From Actinoplanes teichomyceticus ATCC 31121 (GTDB taxonomy: Bacteria; Actinomycetota; Actinomycetes; Mycobacteriales; Micromonosporaceae): a DNA stretch of 64,000 bases. Below the pieces are notes generated by a model, which saw only the letters and a program-made list of their open reading frames with translations, did no database searches and was not told where the DNA came from. The stretch lies in assembly GCF_003711105.1 (NCBI RefSeq), contig NZ_CP023865.1, forward strand, positions 966,001 through 1,030,000, read 5' to 3'. The stretch's first letter is position 1. Every line of letters begins with the position of its first letter. Position numbers and translations under genes: made by a program. Positions 11,001 through 18,969 of this stretch are shown one piece after another.

Positions 11001-11699
11001 GGCCAGTCGGACTACGCGGCGGCCAACTTCTACCTGGACAACCTCGCGATGGCCAACACCGACCCGAACTGCCACGTGCTGGCGATCGACTGGGTCGCGT
11101 GGAAGGAGATCGGCATGGCCGTCGACTACGGCATCGGCGAGGACATGTCGTTCAAGGCGATCCCGACCGCGCAGGGCGTGGCGCTCGTGGACTCCGGCCT
11201 GCGGTCCCGGCGCCGCCGGATCTTCGCCGGTGAAATCAACTACGGCAACGAGCTGATGAACTTCATCACCCTCTATCCGCTGGCCATCGAGCCGGTGATC
11301 CGCGAGCGGATCGCCACCGGGATGGCGCAGCTGGAGGAGCGGTCCCGGGTGGCGATGGGCCGCATCCGCGACGCCATCGCCTCCACCACGGTCGAGCTGG
11401 CCGGACGCCCCGACGGCGGGTACACCGCCCGCGAGTGGATGGTCGGCCGGTGCGTCGCCCACGCCTTCGGCTTCTCCACCGTCGATGTCGAGGCCGACTT
11501 CCGGGACATGGGCGCCGACTCGGTCTCGGCGCTGACCGTGGCCACCCACATCAGCGCCTGCCTCGGCACCCCGTTCGACGCGATCGACCTGCTCACCGAA
11601 CGCACCGTGGCCGGGGTCGCCCGCTTCATCGACGAGATGCACGGCCCGATGGGCGACGACCTCGCCATCGCCGACCGGGAACCGGTGGCCGCCGGGTGA
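8079..11699 (+). CDS. AT-less single-module polyketide synthase (KS-KR-ACP)
   Basis: Predicted 1206-residue synthase. Residues 1-440 are a ketosynthase with the full Cys-His-His set: VDSACSASL (Cys183), EAHGTATRVGDP (His317) and KANIGHL (His357). About 440-600 is a linker, and about 640-1050 a ketoreductase with structural and catalytic halves, NADPH loop TGGTGAIG near 820 and active-site SDYAAANFYLD (Tyr979). A carrier protein ends it (GADSVSAL, Ser1148 as phosphopantetheine site). There is no acyltransferase, dehydratase, enoylreductase or thioesterase domain, so malonyl units must come from the discrete acyltransferases just upstream, and one module may work iteratively. The ATG follows GCGAGGTAGG. 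The stop overlaps the next start as GTGA. Confidence 0.9.
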   Translation: MAKDIAIIGMSVEVPEARNIHDFWQLIRTGRTLTRPFPAQRRADIEQYVEYQRDSAIAEWTERNISFHDGAYLDRVDSFEPEFFQMTPKQASVADPHQRLILRNMYLALEDAGYTGERVAGSRTGVYVGFAANPGSSYLEYCCRIDPTLTQLGLTGNITTMLANRLSYLMDLRGPSMVVDSACSASLVAVHLAVNALLAGDCEMAVVAGSRIVLAPVQHPNTRIGIESSDGMTRTFDEAADGTGYGEGSGVVVLKPLDRAVADGDQIHAVIKGSAVNHDGHSSSMTTPDAAAQARLLLAAWSDAGIAPETVGYLEAHGTATRVGDPIEFDGLQRAFREHSDATGFCAVGTVKANIGHLFEGSGVVGLIKAVLTLREREVPPLAGLTTPNPRLDFANAPVYLPTSAQPWPQGATPRRAGVSAFGLGGTNSHVVLEEYAGQPPAATPGAGPYLFTLSARTETSLRRLVDRYLDWLGEGPAAGKSLADICWTTNVSRAGHRKRIAFVVRDVAELRAHLAAYADGAPVPAAPAPDELATLRDDYLAGADADLLAPYRAARPRIVGLPGYEFDEQRCWVDFPADWAARWGGGSRPEPVSYTQTHEVGFAPTDPAPAGDPAEARVLALVDPECAAGTALDAALPAGATVLRLGEDFQLDEADLERVADDAIDEEYTHVVHALAVEATPAGDLATFDARVHKNLTSLLMLGKALMAAGGRLTFTVLTRRAVAVTAGEPEVVTENGSLVGLAKSIAREYPYLTVRVVDVSDDVPAERLRDELLCAEPGVYVLRGETRYHEYFAELPEVQEPGQSRPYLRSGGAYLITGGTGAIGLAIARSFAAAQPDVHLTLLSRSGLPEPAEWDAVLAADPDSAVAGRIRAVREMTALGAEVTVSAVDVADPEQLAAVVAGIRQRHGRVDGIVHAAGVPGNNPVVDQDVAQFASVLRPKMHGAFLLDQLTADDRPDFVLHLSSVAASMPALGQSDYAAANFYLDNLAMANTDPNCHVLAIDWVAWKEIGMAVDYGIGEDMSFKAIPTAQGVALVDSGLRSRRRRIFAGEINYGNELMNFITLYPLAIEPVIRERIATGMAQLEERSRVAMGRIRDAIASTTVELAGRPDGGYTAREWMVGRCVAHAFGFSTVDVEADFRDMGADSVSALTVATHISACLGTPFDAIDLLTERTVAGVARFIDEMHGPMGDDLAIADREPVAAG

Positions 11700-13756
11700 A
11701 CGACCTGACGCGGGGGCCGGTCCTGGCGGCGATCGTCCGGTTCGGCCTCCCCCTCGGCGTCGCCAACCTCGCCCAACAGGGGTACCTGCTGGTCGACAGC
11801 GCCATCGTCGGCCACTACCTCGGGGTGCCCGGGCTGGCCGCCGTGGGCGCCAGCCAACCACTGTTCACCCTGCTCAGCGCGGTGTTCATCGGGATCGCGA
11901 CGGCCTTCACGGTGCGCCTGAGCCACCGGACGGGCGCCGGCGTGGCGCCGGACCGGGCCGTCGCCGGCGGACTGGTCCTTCTCACCCTGGGCTGGTCGGT
12001 CGCCTGCCTGGCGCTGACCGTGCTGTTCGCCGACCCGTTGCTGCACCTGATCGGCGTACCGGATCCCATCGCCGCCGAGGCCCGGCGGTTCCTTCTCGGG
12101 CTCGCCGCCGGCCTGCCGGCCGTCTTCGGGCTCGGCGCGGTCACCGCCGTCCAGCGCGGGCTCGGCGACCCCGGCTCGGCGATGTCCGTCACGATCCTGA
12201 CCAGCGTGCTGAACGCCGCCTTCGTGTGGTGGTTCGTCGGCCCGCTGGACGGCGGGATCACCGGGGCCGCGCTGGCGACCGGCGTGGCCAACCTGCTCGG
12301 TCTGGGCGTCGCGCTGCTCCAGGTGCGCCGCGTCTGGCGACCGGCCGCCACCCCGGCGGCCGGCCTGCGCCGGGAGCTGCGCGAGACACTCCGGCTCGGC
12401 GTGCCGATGGGCGCCCAGCAACTGCTCATCGGGCTCGGGGTGCTCGCCCTGGTCGGGATCGTCACACCGTACGGCGACGTGGCGCTCGCGGCGGTCACCG
12501 TGGTGGCTAGGCTGGAGCTGTTCATCGGGCTGGTGTTCCTCAACCTGTCCGGCGCGCTGATGGCCTTCGTGGCGCAGAACCGCGGCGCCGGGCGGCCGGA
12601 CCGGGTCCGCGACGGCGTACGCCGCACGCTGTGGCTCACCGTCGCCCTGACCGCGGTGGTCTCGGCCGGCATGCTCCTCGGGCGTACGCAGATCGCCGCC
12701 GCGTTCGGCGGCGACCCGGCGACCCAGCAGGTGATCGTCCGCTATCTGGAGATCACCGGCCCGTTCCTCGTGCTCTACACCGTGATGGTGGTGGCCCACG
12801 GCTGGCTGACCGGCATCGGCCGCCCAGCGGTGCCGCTGATCTGCACGGTGCTGTCGTTCGTGCTCGTCCGGCTCCCCCTGTCGTATCTGTTCGGCATCTG
12901 GTGGGGCGTCGACGGCATTCTCTGGGCGATCGTCGCCGGCTGGCTGGTGGGCGCCGCCTACACCGCTCTCGCCGCACGCCGCCGCTCCCATCCCGCACCC
13001 ACCATGGAGGACACCGTGGACACACTGAAGATGGTCGACCTCGGCCCCGGCCTCACCTTCTGGGCGCCCAGCGAGCGCGAGGCGCGCTTCGTCTACGAGG
13101 AGATCTTCGAGCAGGGCTGTTACGCCGGGCTGTCCCTGCCGGACGACGCGTTCATCGTCGACGTGGGCGCCAACATCGGGCTCTTCTCCTACTTCATCCG
13201 GCAGCAGCGGCCGGGCGCGCGGATCCTCGCGTTCGAGCCGATGCCGGAGACGCTGGCGGCGCTGCGCTCCAACGCCGACCGGCACGGTTTCGCCGATCTG
13301 CGCATCGAGGAGTGCGCGCTGGGCGCCGACCACGAGGAGAAGGTGGAGTTCACCTACTACCCCCTGCTGCCCGGCAACTCCACCCGGTACCCGGAGGAGA
13401 AGGAGCTGCAGAAGTCGGTCATGGTGGAGATCGAGCCGCCGGACGACGTCGTCCGCGAGCTCACCGGCGAGACGGTCGTCGCGGAGGTGCAGCGGCTCTC
13501 CTCGTTCCTGCGCGCCGACCAGCGCGTCGACCTTCTCAAGATCGACGTGGAGGGGGCCGAGCTGGACGTGCTGCGTGGCATCGACGACGAGCACTGGCCG
13601 CTGATCCAGCACGTGGTCCTCGAGGTGCAGGACATCGAGGGGCGGCTCGCCGTCATCCGCGACCTGCTGGCCGGGCACGGCTTCACCGTCGACATCCAGG
13701 CCGCGCCGATGATCCCGGCCGCGGTCCGGCACTTCGTGGTACGCGCCGGTCGCTGA
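11696..13756 (+). CDS. MATE-family exporter fused in frame to FkbM-type methyltransferase
   Basis: One uninterrupted frame of 686 residues starting at GTG 11696, overlapping the PKS stop. Residues 1 to about 430 are a MATE efflux protein of about twelve helices (PLGVANLAQQGYLLVDSAIVG near the N-terminus). Residues about 440-686 are an FkbM-type SAM-dependent methyltransferase, with VDVGANIGLFSYF near 490 and LLKIDVEGAELDVLRG further on. The two families are normally separate proteins. A GTG at 13016 sits five bases after a GGAGGA site and would restart the methyltransferase alone, so two products from one frame are possible. A one-base error near the junction would restore two overlapping genes. 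Likely roles: export of the polyketide and O-methylation of it. Confidence 0.8.
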   Translation: MNDLTRGPVLAAIVRFGLPLGVANLAQQGYLLVDSAIVGHYLGVPGLAAVGASQPLFTLLSAVFIGIATAFTVRLSHRTGAGVAPDRAVAGGLVLLTLGWSVACLALTVLFADPLLHLIGVPDPIAAEARRFLLGLAAGLPAVFGLGAVTAVQRGLGDPGSAMSVTILTSVLNAAFVWWFVGPLDGGITGAALATGVANLLGLGVALLQVRRVWRPAATPAAGLRRELRETLRLGVPMGAQQLLIGLGVLALVGIVTPYGDVALAAVTVVARLELFIGLVFLNLSGALMAFVAQNRGAGRPDRVRDGVRRTLWLTVALTAVVSAGMLLGRTQIAAAFGGDPATQQVIVRYLEITGPFLVLYTVMVVAHGWLTGIGRPAVPLICTVLSFVLVRLPLSYLFGIWWGVDGILWAIVAGWLVGAAYTALAARRRSHPAPTMEDTVDTLKMVDLGPGLTFWAPSEREARFVYEEIFEQGCYAGLSLPDDAFIVDVGANIGLFSYFIRQQRPGARILAFEPMPETLAALRSNADRHGFADLRIEECALGADHEEKVEFTYYPLLPGNSTRYPEEKELQKSVMVEIEPPDDVVRELTGETVVAEVQRLSSFLRADQRVDLLKIDVEGAELDVLRGIDDEHWPLIQHVVLEVQDIEGRLAVIRDLLAGHGFTVDIQAAPMIPAAVRHFVVRAGR
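13006..13018 (+). promoter_or_regulatory. Internal ribosome binding site and GTG inside the MATE-FkbM frame
   Basis: GGAGGA at 13006-13011 followed by ACACC and an in-frame GTG at 13016 is a near-ideal initiation site exactly at the boundary between the transporter and methyltransferase parts. The nearby in-frame ATG at 13004 has no such site. A TGA in the +1 frame at 13026-13028 would end the transporter if the frame were shifted. Confidence 0.55.
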
Positions 13757-13789
13757 GCGCGGGCTCGTCCCGCGCGGCCGTCGGGCGAT

Positions 13790-13872
13790 GGGTGCGCCCG
13801 GCGGTAGGACGGCTGCATGCGGCGGTGCGGTGGGTGCGCCCGGCGGTAGGACGGCTGCATGCGGCGGTGCGG
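13790..13872. repeat. Two perfect 41-bp direct repeats, 42-bp period
   Basis: The segment beginning GGGTGCGCCCGGCGGTAGG occurs at 13790-13830 and again at 13832-13872, with degenerate echoes of its GGTGCACCCGGCGG part to about 13960. It fills the gap between two convergent genes and contains no supported gene. Confidence 0.85.
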
Positions 13873-13985
13873 CCGGTGCACCGGCGGCAGCGCTGGTGCA
13901 CCCGGCGGCCGGGCCGGTGCACGGCGGGTGGGGCGGTGTCCGGGGCCGGGCCGGTGTCCGGCGGCGCCTGGCCGGGCCCGGGCGG

Positions 13986-15440
13986 TCACGGCGGTCCGAT
14001 GGCGACCGCGCCGCGCATCGCCGTCCCGCCCAGCCCGCCGGCCCGGGAACGTACCGCGATCGAGTGCGGCGCCGAGCCGCGCACCGCGCGGCGTACCCGG
14101 CCCAGCTGCCACCGCGCCGCCCGGTCCCGTGCCACCGCCCGGCCCGGCCCGTCGTCATCGAGGCATTCCGCGGCGAACGACCGGACGAGCTCGTGGAAGC
14201 TGTAGCGGTCGGCCGTGCCCTGCAACAACCCGGCGTCGAGCAGGTCCTCGCACGCCGACGCGGCGGTCTCCTCGTCGATCCCGGACACGGCCGCGGCCAG
14301 CGCGGCGTGGAAGTCGGCGCCGGGAATGACCGCGGCGCTGCGGAACACCGCGGCGGCCACCGGGTCGAGCTGCCGGTACGACTCGGTGAACGCGGCCCGC
14401 AGATCGAGGTCCCCGGCGTTGAGCAGGCCGAGCCGTCGCCGCTGGTCGCGGAGCCGGTCCAGCAGGTGCCGGACGCCCCACGCGGGCCGGCTGGCGAGCC
14501 GGTTGCCGGCCACCCGCAGCGCCAGCGGCCATCGGCCGCACACCCGGACCAGCTCGTCCATGGCCGACGGGTCGGCGGCGACCCGCCGGTGACCGGCCGA
14601 GGTGGCGAGCATCTCCCACGCCTGGTCGTGACCGAGCACGTCGAGCCGGATCCGTTCCGCGACGTCGAGGCCGCTCAGCGGGCGCCGGGCGGTGACCAGG
14701 ACCGCGGCGCACGTGCCGGCCGGCAGCAGCGGGCGGACCTGCGCCTCGTCGTACGCGTCGTCGAGCACGAGCAGGATCCGGCGGTCGTGCAGCAGGGTGC
14801 GGAACAACCCCTCCCGGGCCGCTCCCGGTGCCGGGATCGCCGACTCCGGCACGGCCAGCGATCGCAGCAGGTGGGCCAGTACGTCCGCGGCGGGGACCGG
14901 CCCGCCCGGCGCCGCTCCGCCCAGGTGGGCGAAGAGCTGCCCATCGGGGAACCACCCGGCGATCCGGTGTGCGGCAGCGACGGCGACGCTGGTCTTGCCG
15001 ATGCCCGGCGCGCCGTGCACCAGCAGGACCGGCCCCCGGTGCGGGCCCGCGACCGCGGCTCCACCGGTGCGCCGGGCGATCATGGACAGCTCCGGCTCCC
15101 GTCCGACGAGGTCGGTGGGCGCGGCCGGAAGCTGGCGCGGCACCGGGACCGCAGCCGGGTCGTCCAGAGCGACATCACGTATCGCTGTTTCGCTGTGACC
15201 ACCGGAAAAGCGGTTCATCTCGCCCAGCGCGACGAACCGATTGCGGACAACGTCAGAAAGCCGTAACGCGTCGGCAATCAGATGTACCGTACGCCGGTGC
15301 GGATTGCGCACCCGCCCGCGCTCCAGCTCACGGATAGTACGCACACTGGAGCCCGAGATATCGGCCAGATCCTCCTGGCTCATCCCTGCGCAACGCCGTA
15401 AGCTGCGGAGATAGTCGCCGAAGCGCTCCTCGTCGGACAC
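13986..15440 (-). CDS. HTH/NB-ARC transcriptional regulator (AfsR-like ATPase without SARP domain)
   Basis: Predicted 484-residue regulator. Residues about 5-65 form an XRE-type helix-turn-helix (MSQEDLADISGSSVRTIREL). About 85-115 leads to an NB-ARC ATPase with Walker A GAPGIGKTSVA and an acidic Walker B in RILLVLDDAYDE. A winged-helix part follows, and the protein ends soon after without a TPR array, so it is shorter than AfsR or LuxR-LAL proteins. The GTG at 15440 has GAGAGGGG upstream; a GTG at 15449 is the alternative. It converges on the polyketide operon and is the obvious candidate cluster regulator, although promoter binding sites cannot be recognised. Confidence 0.8.
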   Translation of the reverse strand: MSDEERFGDYLRSLRRCAGMSQEDLADISGSSVRTIRELERGRVRNPHRRTVHLIADALRLSDVVRNRFVALGEMNRFSGGHSETAIRDVALDDPAAVPVPRQLPAAPTDLVGREPELSMIARRTGGAAVAGPHRGPVLLVHGAPGIGKTSVAVAAAHRIAGWFPDGQLFAHLGGAAPGGPVPAADVLAHLLRSLAVPESAIPAPGAAREGLFRTLLHDRRILLVLDDAYDEAQVRPLLPAGTCAAVLVTARRPLSGLDVAERIRLDVLGHDQAWEMLATSAGHRRVAADPSAMDELVRVCGRWPLALRVAGNRLASRPAWGVRHLLDRLRDQRRRLGLLNAGDLDLRAAFTESYRQLDPVAAAVFRSAAVIPGADFHAALAAAVSGIDEETAASACEDLLDAGLLQGTADRYSFHELVRSFAAECLDDDGPGRAVARDRAARWQLGRVRRAVRGSAPHSIAVRSRAGGLGGTAMRGAVAIGPP

Positions 15441-15734
15441 GACCGGCACCCCTCTCGAATAGCTGCCGCTGACGGATAGGCATCGATGATGGCATGTCGA
15501 CGCCAGCAGAAAGTGGGTTGAGCCGGGCATCCGACTGCTGGTCCTCGGAGACATGGAACACATTGACGGACCAATTGTTAACCGGTTCAGTCAGTAGTCA
15601 CATTGGCGCACACTCCTCTTCGGACCGGCGCAATGACCGCGGGGGTGACGGCCCACAAACAGCGCCGCCGAGCGTGCGGTTGGGTCCGCCGGCTCGCGGG
15701 GTCTCTGCGCCGGATGTCGCAGGTGACCGGTGGG

Positions 15735-15840
15735 GTGCCGGAGGTGATCGGCGGGTGCCGGAGGTGACTGACGGGGTGCCGGAGATGATCGGCAGGGGCC
15801 GGAGATGATCGAGGGCGAGATGCCACAGGTGATCGACGGC
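15735..15840. repeat. Imperfect 20-bp tandem repeats
   Basis: Five or six units related to GTGCCGGAGGTGATCGGCGG follow one another with small length changes. They lie between the promoter-like region of the regulator and a strong hairpin at 15866. Confidence 0.65.
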
Positions 15841-15865
15841 TCCGCGGCCGCCGCATCGCCGGGGT

Positions 15866-15898
15866 GGTCCGGTCCGGCCACGCGGGCCGGACCGGACC
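15866..15898 (-). terminator. Hairpin terminator of the small secreted protein gene
   Basis: A perfect 14-bp stem (GGTCCGGTCCGGCC at 15866-15879, GGCCGGACCGGACC at 15885-15898) with a 5-base loop lies just beyond the stop of the minus-strand gene. No T-run follows, as is common for actinobacterial terminators. Confidence 0.8.
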
Positions 15899-15903
15899 GG
15901 ACC

Positions 15904-16287
15904 TCAGCCGGCGGTCACGGTCAGGACCGGAGGACCGCTGGGGATCGGGTTGCCGGCGTTGTTCGGGTAACCCCACATGCTGGTGTTCCCCGCCTCATCG
16001 GTCAGCGAGAAGCCGATCGTGTACTGCCCGGGTTCCAGCCGGCCGGTCGACACCGCGAGGTGGAAGACGCCGGTGCCGTCGTCGTGCTCACCGCCGGACA
16101 TGGTCCAGGTCAGATTGACGGTGGCGTAGTCCTGCGTGACGTCGACCTGTGCGCGGTCGAAGGCGATCGACTTGATCTCAAGAGCCGGACCGGCAGCCGG
16201 CGCGGAAACCGCCGGAGTCGTGAACGACAGGGTGGCCGCGGCAGCCGCCACGGTTGTCCCGAGCGCGCGGAGGCGCCACAACCTCAT
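15904..16287 (-). CDS. Small secreted protein of unknown function
   Basis: Predicted 127-residue exported protein. The N-terminus has a signal peptide: two arginines in MRLWRLRALG, then a hydrophobic run and a likely signal peptidase I site after PAVSA. The mature 100 residues look like a single beta-sandwich (ALEIKSIAFDRAQVDV, then GQYTIGFSLTDEAGN), similar in style to Ig-like or DUF modules of secreted actinobacterial proteins, but no family is recognised. The ATG at 16287 has GGGGAGAG four bases upstream; a longer frame from 16341 would put extra residues before the signal peptide and is rejected. It stands alone, closed by a strong hairpin. Confidence 0.7.
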   Translation of the reverse strand: MRLWRLRALGTTVAAAAATLSFTTPAVSAPAAGPALEIKSIAFDRAQVDVTQDYATVNLTWTMSGGEHDDGTGVFHLAVSTGRLEPGQYTIGFSLTDEAGNTSMWGYPNNAGNPIPSGPPVLTVTAG

Positions 16288-16458
16288 CTGCTCTCCCCGT
16301 ACAACAAGATCTTTCGATGGATGGCGCCTGACAACAGCCACGGGGTACGACAGGAACCGCGTCAGGAGACCGGGCGGTCAGCACGGCGGTGCCCGCCGCG
16401 CCGCCGGACGCCCGGTCGGAACCGGATCCTGCTCACGGACGCCGAACCGGCGGCCGGT

Positions 16459-16947
16459 CTAGACGTGCCGGGGCAGCAGCCTGGCGGAGATCGTCACGTC
16501 GCGGAGCTCGGCCCACCGGACGGTGCCGTAGTAGTAGTCGTCGTTCTTCTCCCAGAGGAACCCGTCCGGGATGGCCTGGGTGGGCTCCGGGTTGTCGCCG
16601 TACCACCAGGTCGCCCGCACCGTGCCACCGTCGCGGGCCTGCAGCTCCAGCAGGCCGCCGCCGCTGTGCCGGGCGGTCGTGGTGAACAGGACGGTCAGCG
16701 CGATCCGCTCGTGCGGTACGCGGCCGATCCAGCGCCCGGACTTTTCCTGGTGGGCACCGGGATGGTCCGGGCGCACCACCACCGCGACACCGTCCGGATC
16801 CCAGGCCGCGTACGCCTGCTTCAGCAGCTCCCCGTCCACCAGGACGTACCGGCCGGCGAGCACGCCGTCGCGGGCCAGGGCACGCGAGCGGGCCGCAAGG
16901 AACACGGGGTCCCCGAGCTCGGCGGGATCGATCGCGTCGGCGCCCAT
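16459..16947 (-). CDS. Conserved-looking hypothetical protein
   Basis: Predicted 162-residue cytoplasmic protein without signal peptide or membrane segments. The second half is rich in aromatic residues and alternating strands (GGTVRATWWYGDN, EKNDDYYYGTVRWAE), suggesting a compact beta-fold. No family is recognised. The ATG at 16947 follows a run with weak ribosome-binding similarity. The frame shows strong third-position GC bias, so it is likely real, but function is unknown and the flanking genes give no clue. Confidence 0.6.
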   Translation of the reverse strand: MGADAIDPAELGDPVFLAARSRALARDGVLAGRYVLVDGELLKQAYAAWDPDGVAVVVRPDHPGAHQEKSGRWIGRVPHERIALTVLFTTTARHSGGGLLELQARDGGTVRATWWYGDNPEPTQAIPDGFLWEKNDDYYYGTVRWAELRDVTISARLLPRHV

Positions 16948-17178
16948 ACCCGCATGCTATCGCCGCGTTCCGCCCGTGATCATGCGGCGAGCGGCGCCGG
17001 CAGCCCTTTCCGGAAGGACCGGGGCCGACACCGTCGAGCGCGCTTGCGGACGGTCGTCCGACCGGCACGCCGCCCGGCGTTTCCGAGCATCCCGTCGGAT
17101 CGCGTGCGTCCGGCCCGCGGCCTTCCGCGCCGGCCGCCCACTTGCGTAACCGTCCCTCCGGCGCGGAAGAATGCGCTC

Positions 17179-17985
17179 ATGACCGAGGACCGGGGACTGC
17201 CCGCACAGTCCAAACTAGACACTACGGTTCCGCACTCGGCGCGGATCTGGAACTACTGGCTCGGCGGCAAGGACAACTTCGAGGTCGACCGGGCCGCCGG
17301 CGATGAGGTGATCGCGCACATCCCGGACATCCCCATCGGTGCGAAGGCCGAGCGTGCCTTCCTCAAGCGCGTGGTCGGATTTCTCGTCGGCGATGCCGGC
17401 ATCCGCCAGTTCCTCGACGTCGGCACCGGGCTCCCCTCGGCCGACAACACCCACGAGGTCGCGCAGTCCCTCGACGCGAGTTGCCGGGTGCTCTACATCG
17501 ACAACGACCCGCTCGTCATGGCGCATGCGCGTGCACTTCTGGCCAGCACGCCCGAGGGCGCCTGCGACTATGTCGAAGCGGATCTGCGCGATCCGGAGAG
17601 GATCCTCGCGTCCGCGCGGGAGACGCTCGACTTCTCGCAGCCCATCGGGCTGATGCTCCTCGGCGTCGTCAACCACCTCATGGACGACGACGTGGCATAC
17701 GGCTCCGTCGCGCGGTTGGTGCAGGCCATGCCCGCCGGCAGCTACCTGGTGCTCAGCCACTCCACCGCGGAGATCCACGGCGAGCCGATGCTGCGCGTGA
17801 TGCGGGAGACCACCGAGCGCGGCGGCACGCCGATCCGCGCCCGGACGAAAGTGGAGCTGGAGCGCTTCTTCGACGGGGTGGATCTGCTGGAGCCCGGCGT
17901 CGTGACGTGCTCGCGCTGGCGCCCCGAGCCCGAGTCCGATGAGCCGGAGGTCTATCTGTTCGGCGGTGTCGGCCGCATCGGGTGA
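17179..17985 (+). CDS. DUF574-type SAM-dependent methyltransferase
   Basis: Predicted 268-residue protein of the actinobacterial S-adenosyl methyltransferase family (Methyltransf_19, DUF574). Family hallmarks are present in order: SARIWNYWLGGKDNF near the N-terminus, then the SAM-binding FLDVGTGLPSADNTHEVAQ, YIDNDPLVMAHARALL, and GLMLLGVVNHL. These proteins are highly expanded in Actinoplanes, Streptomyces and relatives, often beside regulators, and their substrates are mostly unknown. The ATG at 17179 is the only start that gives the family N-terminus. It converges on the next gene, with a hairpin between. Confidence 0.88.
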   Translation: MTEDRGLPAQSKLDTTVPHSARIWNYWLGGKDNFEVDRAAGDEVIAHIPDIPIGAKAERAFLKRVVGFLVGDAGIRQFLDVGTGLPSADNTHEVAQSLDASCRVLYIDNDPLVMAHARALLASTPEGACDYVEADLRDPERILASARETLDFSQPIGLMLLGVVNHLMDDDVAYGSVARLVQAMPAGSYLVLSHSTAEIHGEPMLRVMRETTERGGTPIRARTKVELERFFDGVDLLEPGVVTCSRWRPEPESDEPEVYLFGGVGRIG

Positions 17986-18010
17986 GCTGAGCGTCGAGGG
18001 TGATCGGTCA

Positions 18011-18037
18011 GGAGGGCATCCGAACGAGATGCCCTCC
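18011..18037. terminator. Bidirectional hairpin between convergent genes
   Basis: GGAGGGCATC (18011-18020) and GATGCCCTCC (18028-18037) form a perfect 10-bp stem with a 7-base loop between the stops of the DUF574 gene and the convergent hypothetical gene. Confidence 0.65.
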
Positions 18038-18128
18038 GACGTGAAGGCCCGGTCCTGCCGCCACCACCGGGCCGGGTCCAGGAGCCCGGATGAGGGTGCC
18101 TCGCCCGGGACGGGCGTGGAGCCCGGAG

Positions 18129-18794
18129 TCAGAGTTGCTCGACGAACCCGAGGCGGTCGACCGTCAACCTCACCACCTGACTGTCGACGACTGCTTGGAG
18201 CGCTGTTCGGTCCGGAACCTCCGCCAGCGTCAGTTCCAGACACTCGTCCCTGAGGTGAACGCCATCCGGTCGATACGCCCACGATTTCGCCAGTTCCACG
18301 ACGAAGGCGGTCTGTTCCGCCATCACCCGCTCCGACCGGCTGAACCTGGCGAGAGCGAGCAGGTTCTTCACCTCATTGCTCGGCCCGCGTCCGGACACCG
18401 GGTCCGAGAGCAGATGGTCCCGATACGCGCCCAGAATCTCGTCCAGTGTCGGATTCCGGTCAAGAGGCAGGGGCGACTGGGCGCGTAACCGATCTGCCGC
18501 GTCCCGGATGTCGGCCTCGCCGGCCGTCGCCGACACGCTCTCGTTGCCGCCGTGCCGCCCGGCGAGCCGATGCCCCAGACTGAGCGAGATCACCGGAAAG
18601 TCCATGGTGAGCGGGTGGACATGCGAGGTCGGGAAGTAGTGGTCCCGGCCGGGTACCTGATCGAGGCAGATGCCCTGCAGCACCGGCCCGATACGGCGCA
18701 GAAGGCGCATCGGTCGCCAGATGTCGAGGCCGGGGAACGACTCCTGCCACGCCCGGCTGATTCGCCGCCGAGCCTTCGCGTCGATCCCTGCCAC
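18129..18794 (-). CDS. Hypothetical protein
   Basis: Predicted 221-residue soluble protein of unknown function. The N-terminus is basic (AKARRRISRAW) and the middle has GRDHYFPTSHVHPL, with several histidines and tyrosines, followed by a helical C-terminal half. No catalytic motif or family is recognised. The start is a GTG at 18794 preceded closely by an AT-rich GATACGGTTAGGTTT, which would fit a leaderless or very short-leader message. Codon bias supports a real gene, but it is somewhat less GC-biased than its neighbours and lies next to a decayed recombinase region, so it could be acquired DNA. Confidence 0.55.
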   Translation of the reverse strand: MAGIDAKARRRISRAWQESFPGLDIWRPMRLLRRIGPVLQGICLDQVPGRDHYFPTSHVHPLTMDFPVISLSLGHRLAGRHGGNESVSATAGEADIRDAADRLRAQSPLPLDRNPTLDEILGAYRDHLLSDPVSGRGPSNEVKNLLALARFSRSERVMAEQTAFVVELAKSWAYRPDGVHLRDECLELTLAEVPDRTALQAVVDSQVVRLTVDRLGFVEQL

Positions 18795-18969
18795 AAACCT
18801 AACCGTATCGGACGGATGGGACGGCTCGGACCCTCATCGCCTCGCACGCGCCGCCGATCGCATTCCACGAGCGTCGTAGACCTCCCACTGACGACCGTGG
18901 TATCCGAAGGTCACATGGTGTACGAGCCGGCGGCCATCGCTGATCCGTGTGATTGACGCTGTGCGGCGA

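Larger units (their letters stand above)
15441..15903. other. Gap with AT-richer promoter-like stretch and degenerate repeats
   Basis: No gene is supported. About 15530-15600 is relatively AT-rich and includes AACCGGTTAACAATTGG on the minus strand; it probably carries the promoter of the regulator at 15440. About 15730-15840 is an imperfect array described separately. Confidence 0.4.

Noticed and set aside
15587..15976. 129-residue minus-strand ORF
   Set aside because: Its sequence is just translation of the 20-bp repeats and the hairpin.
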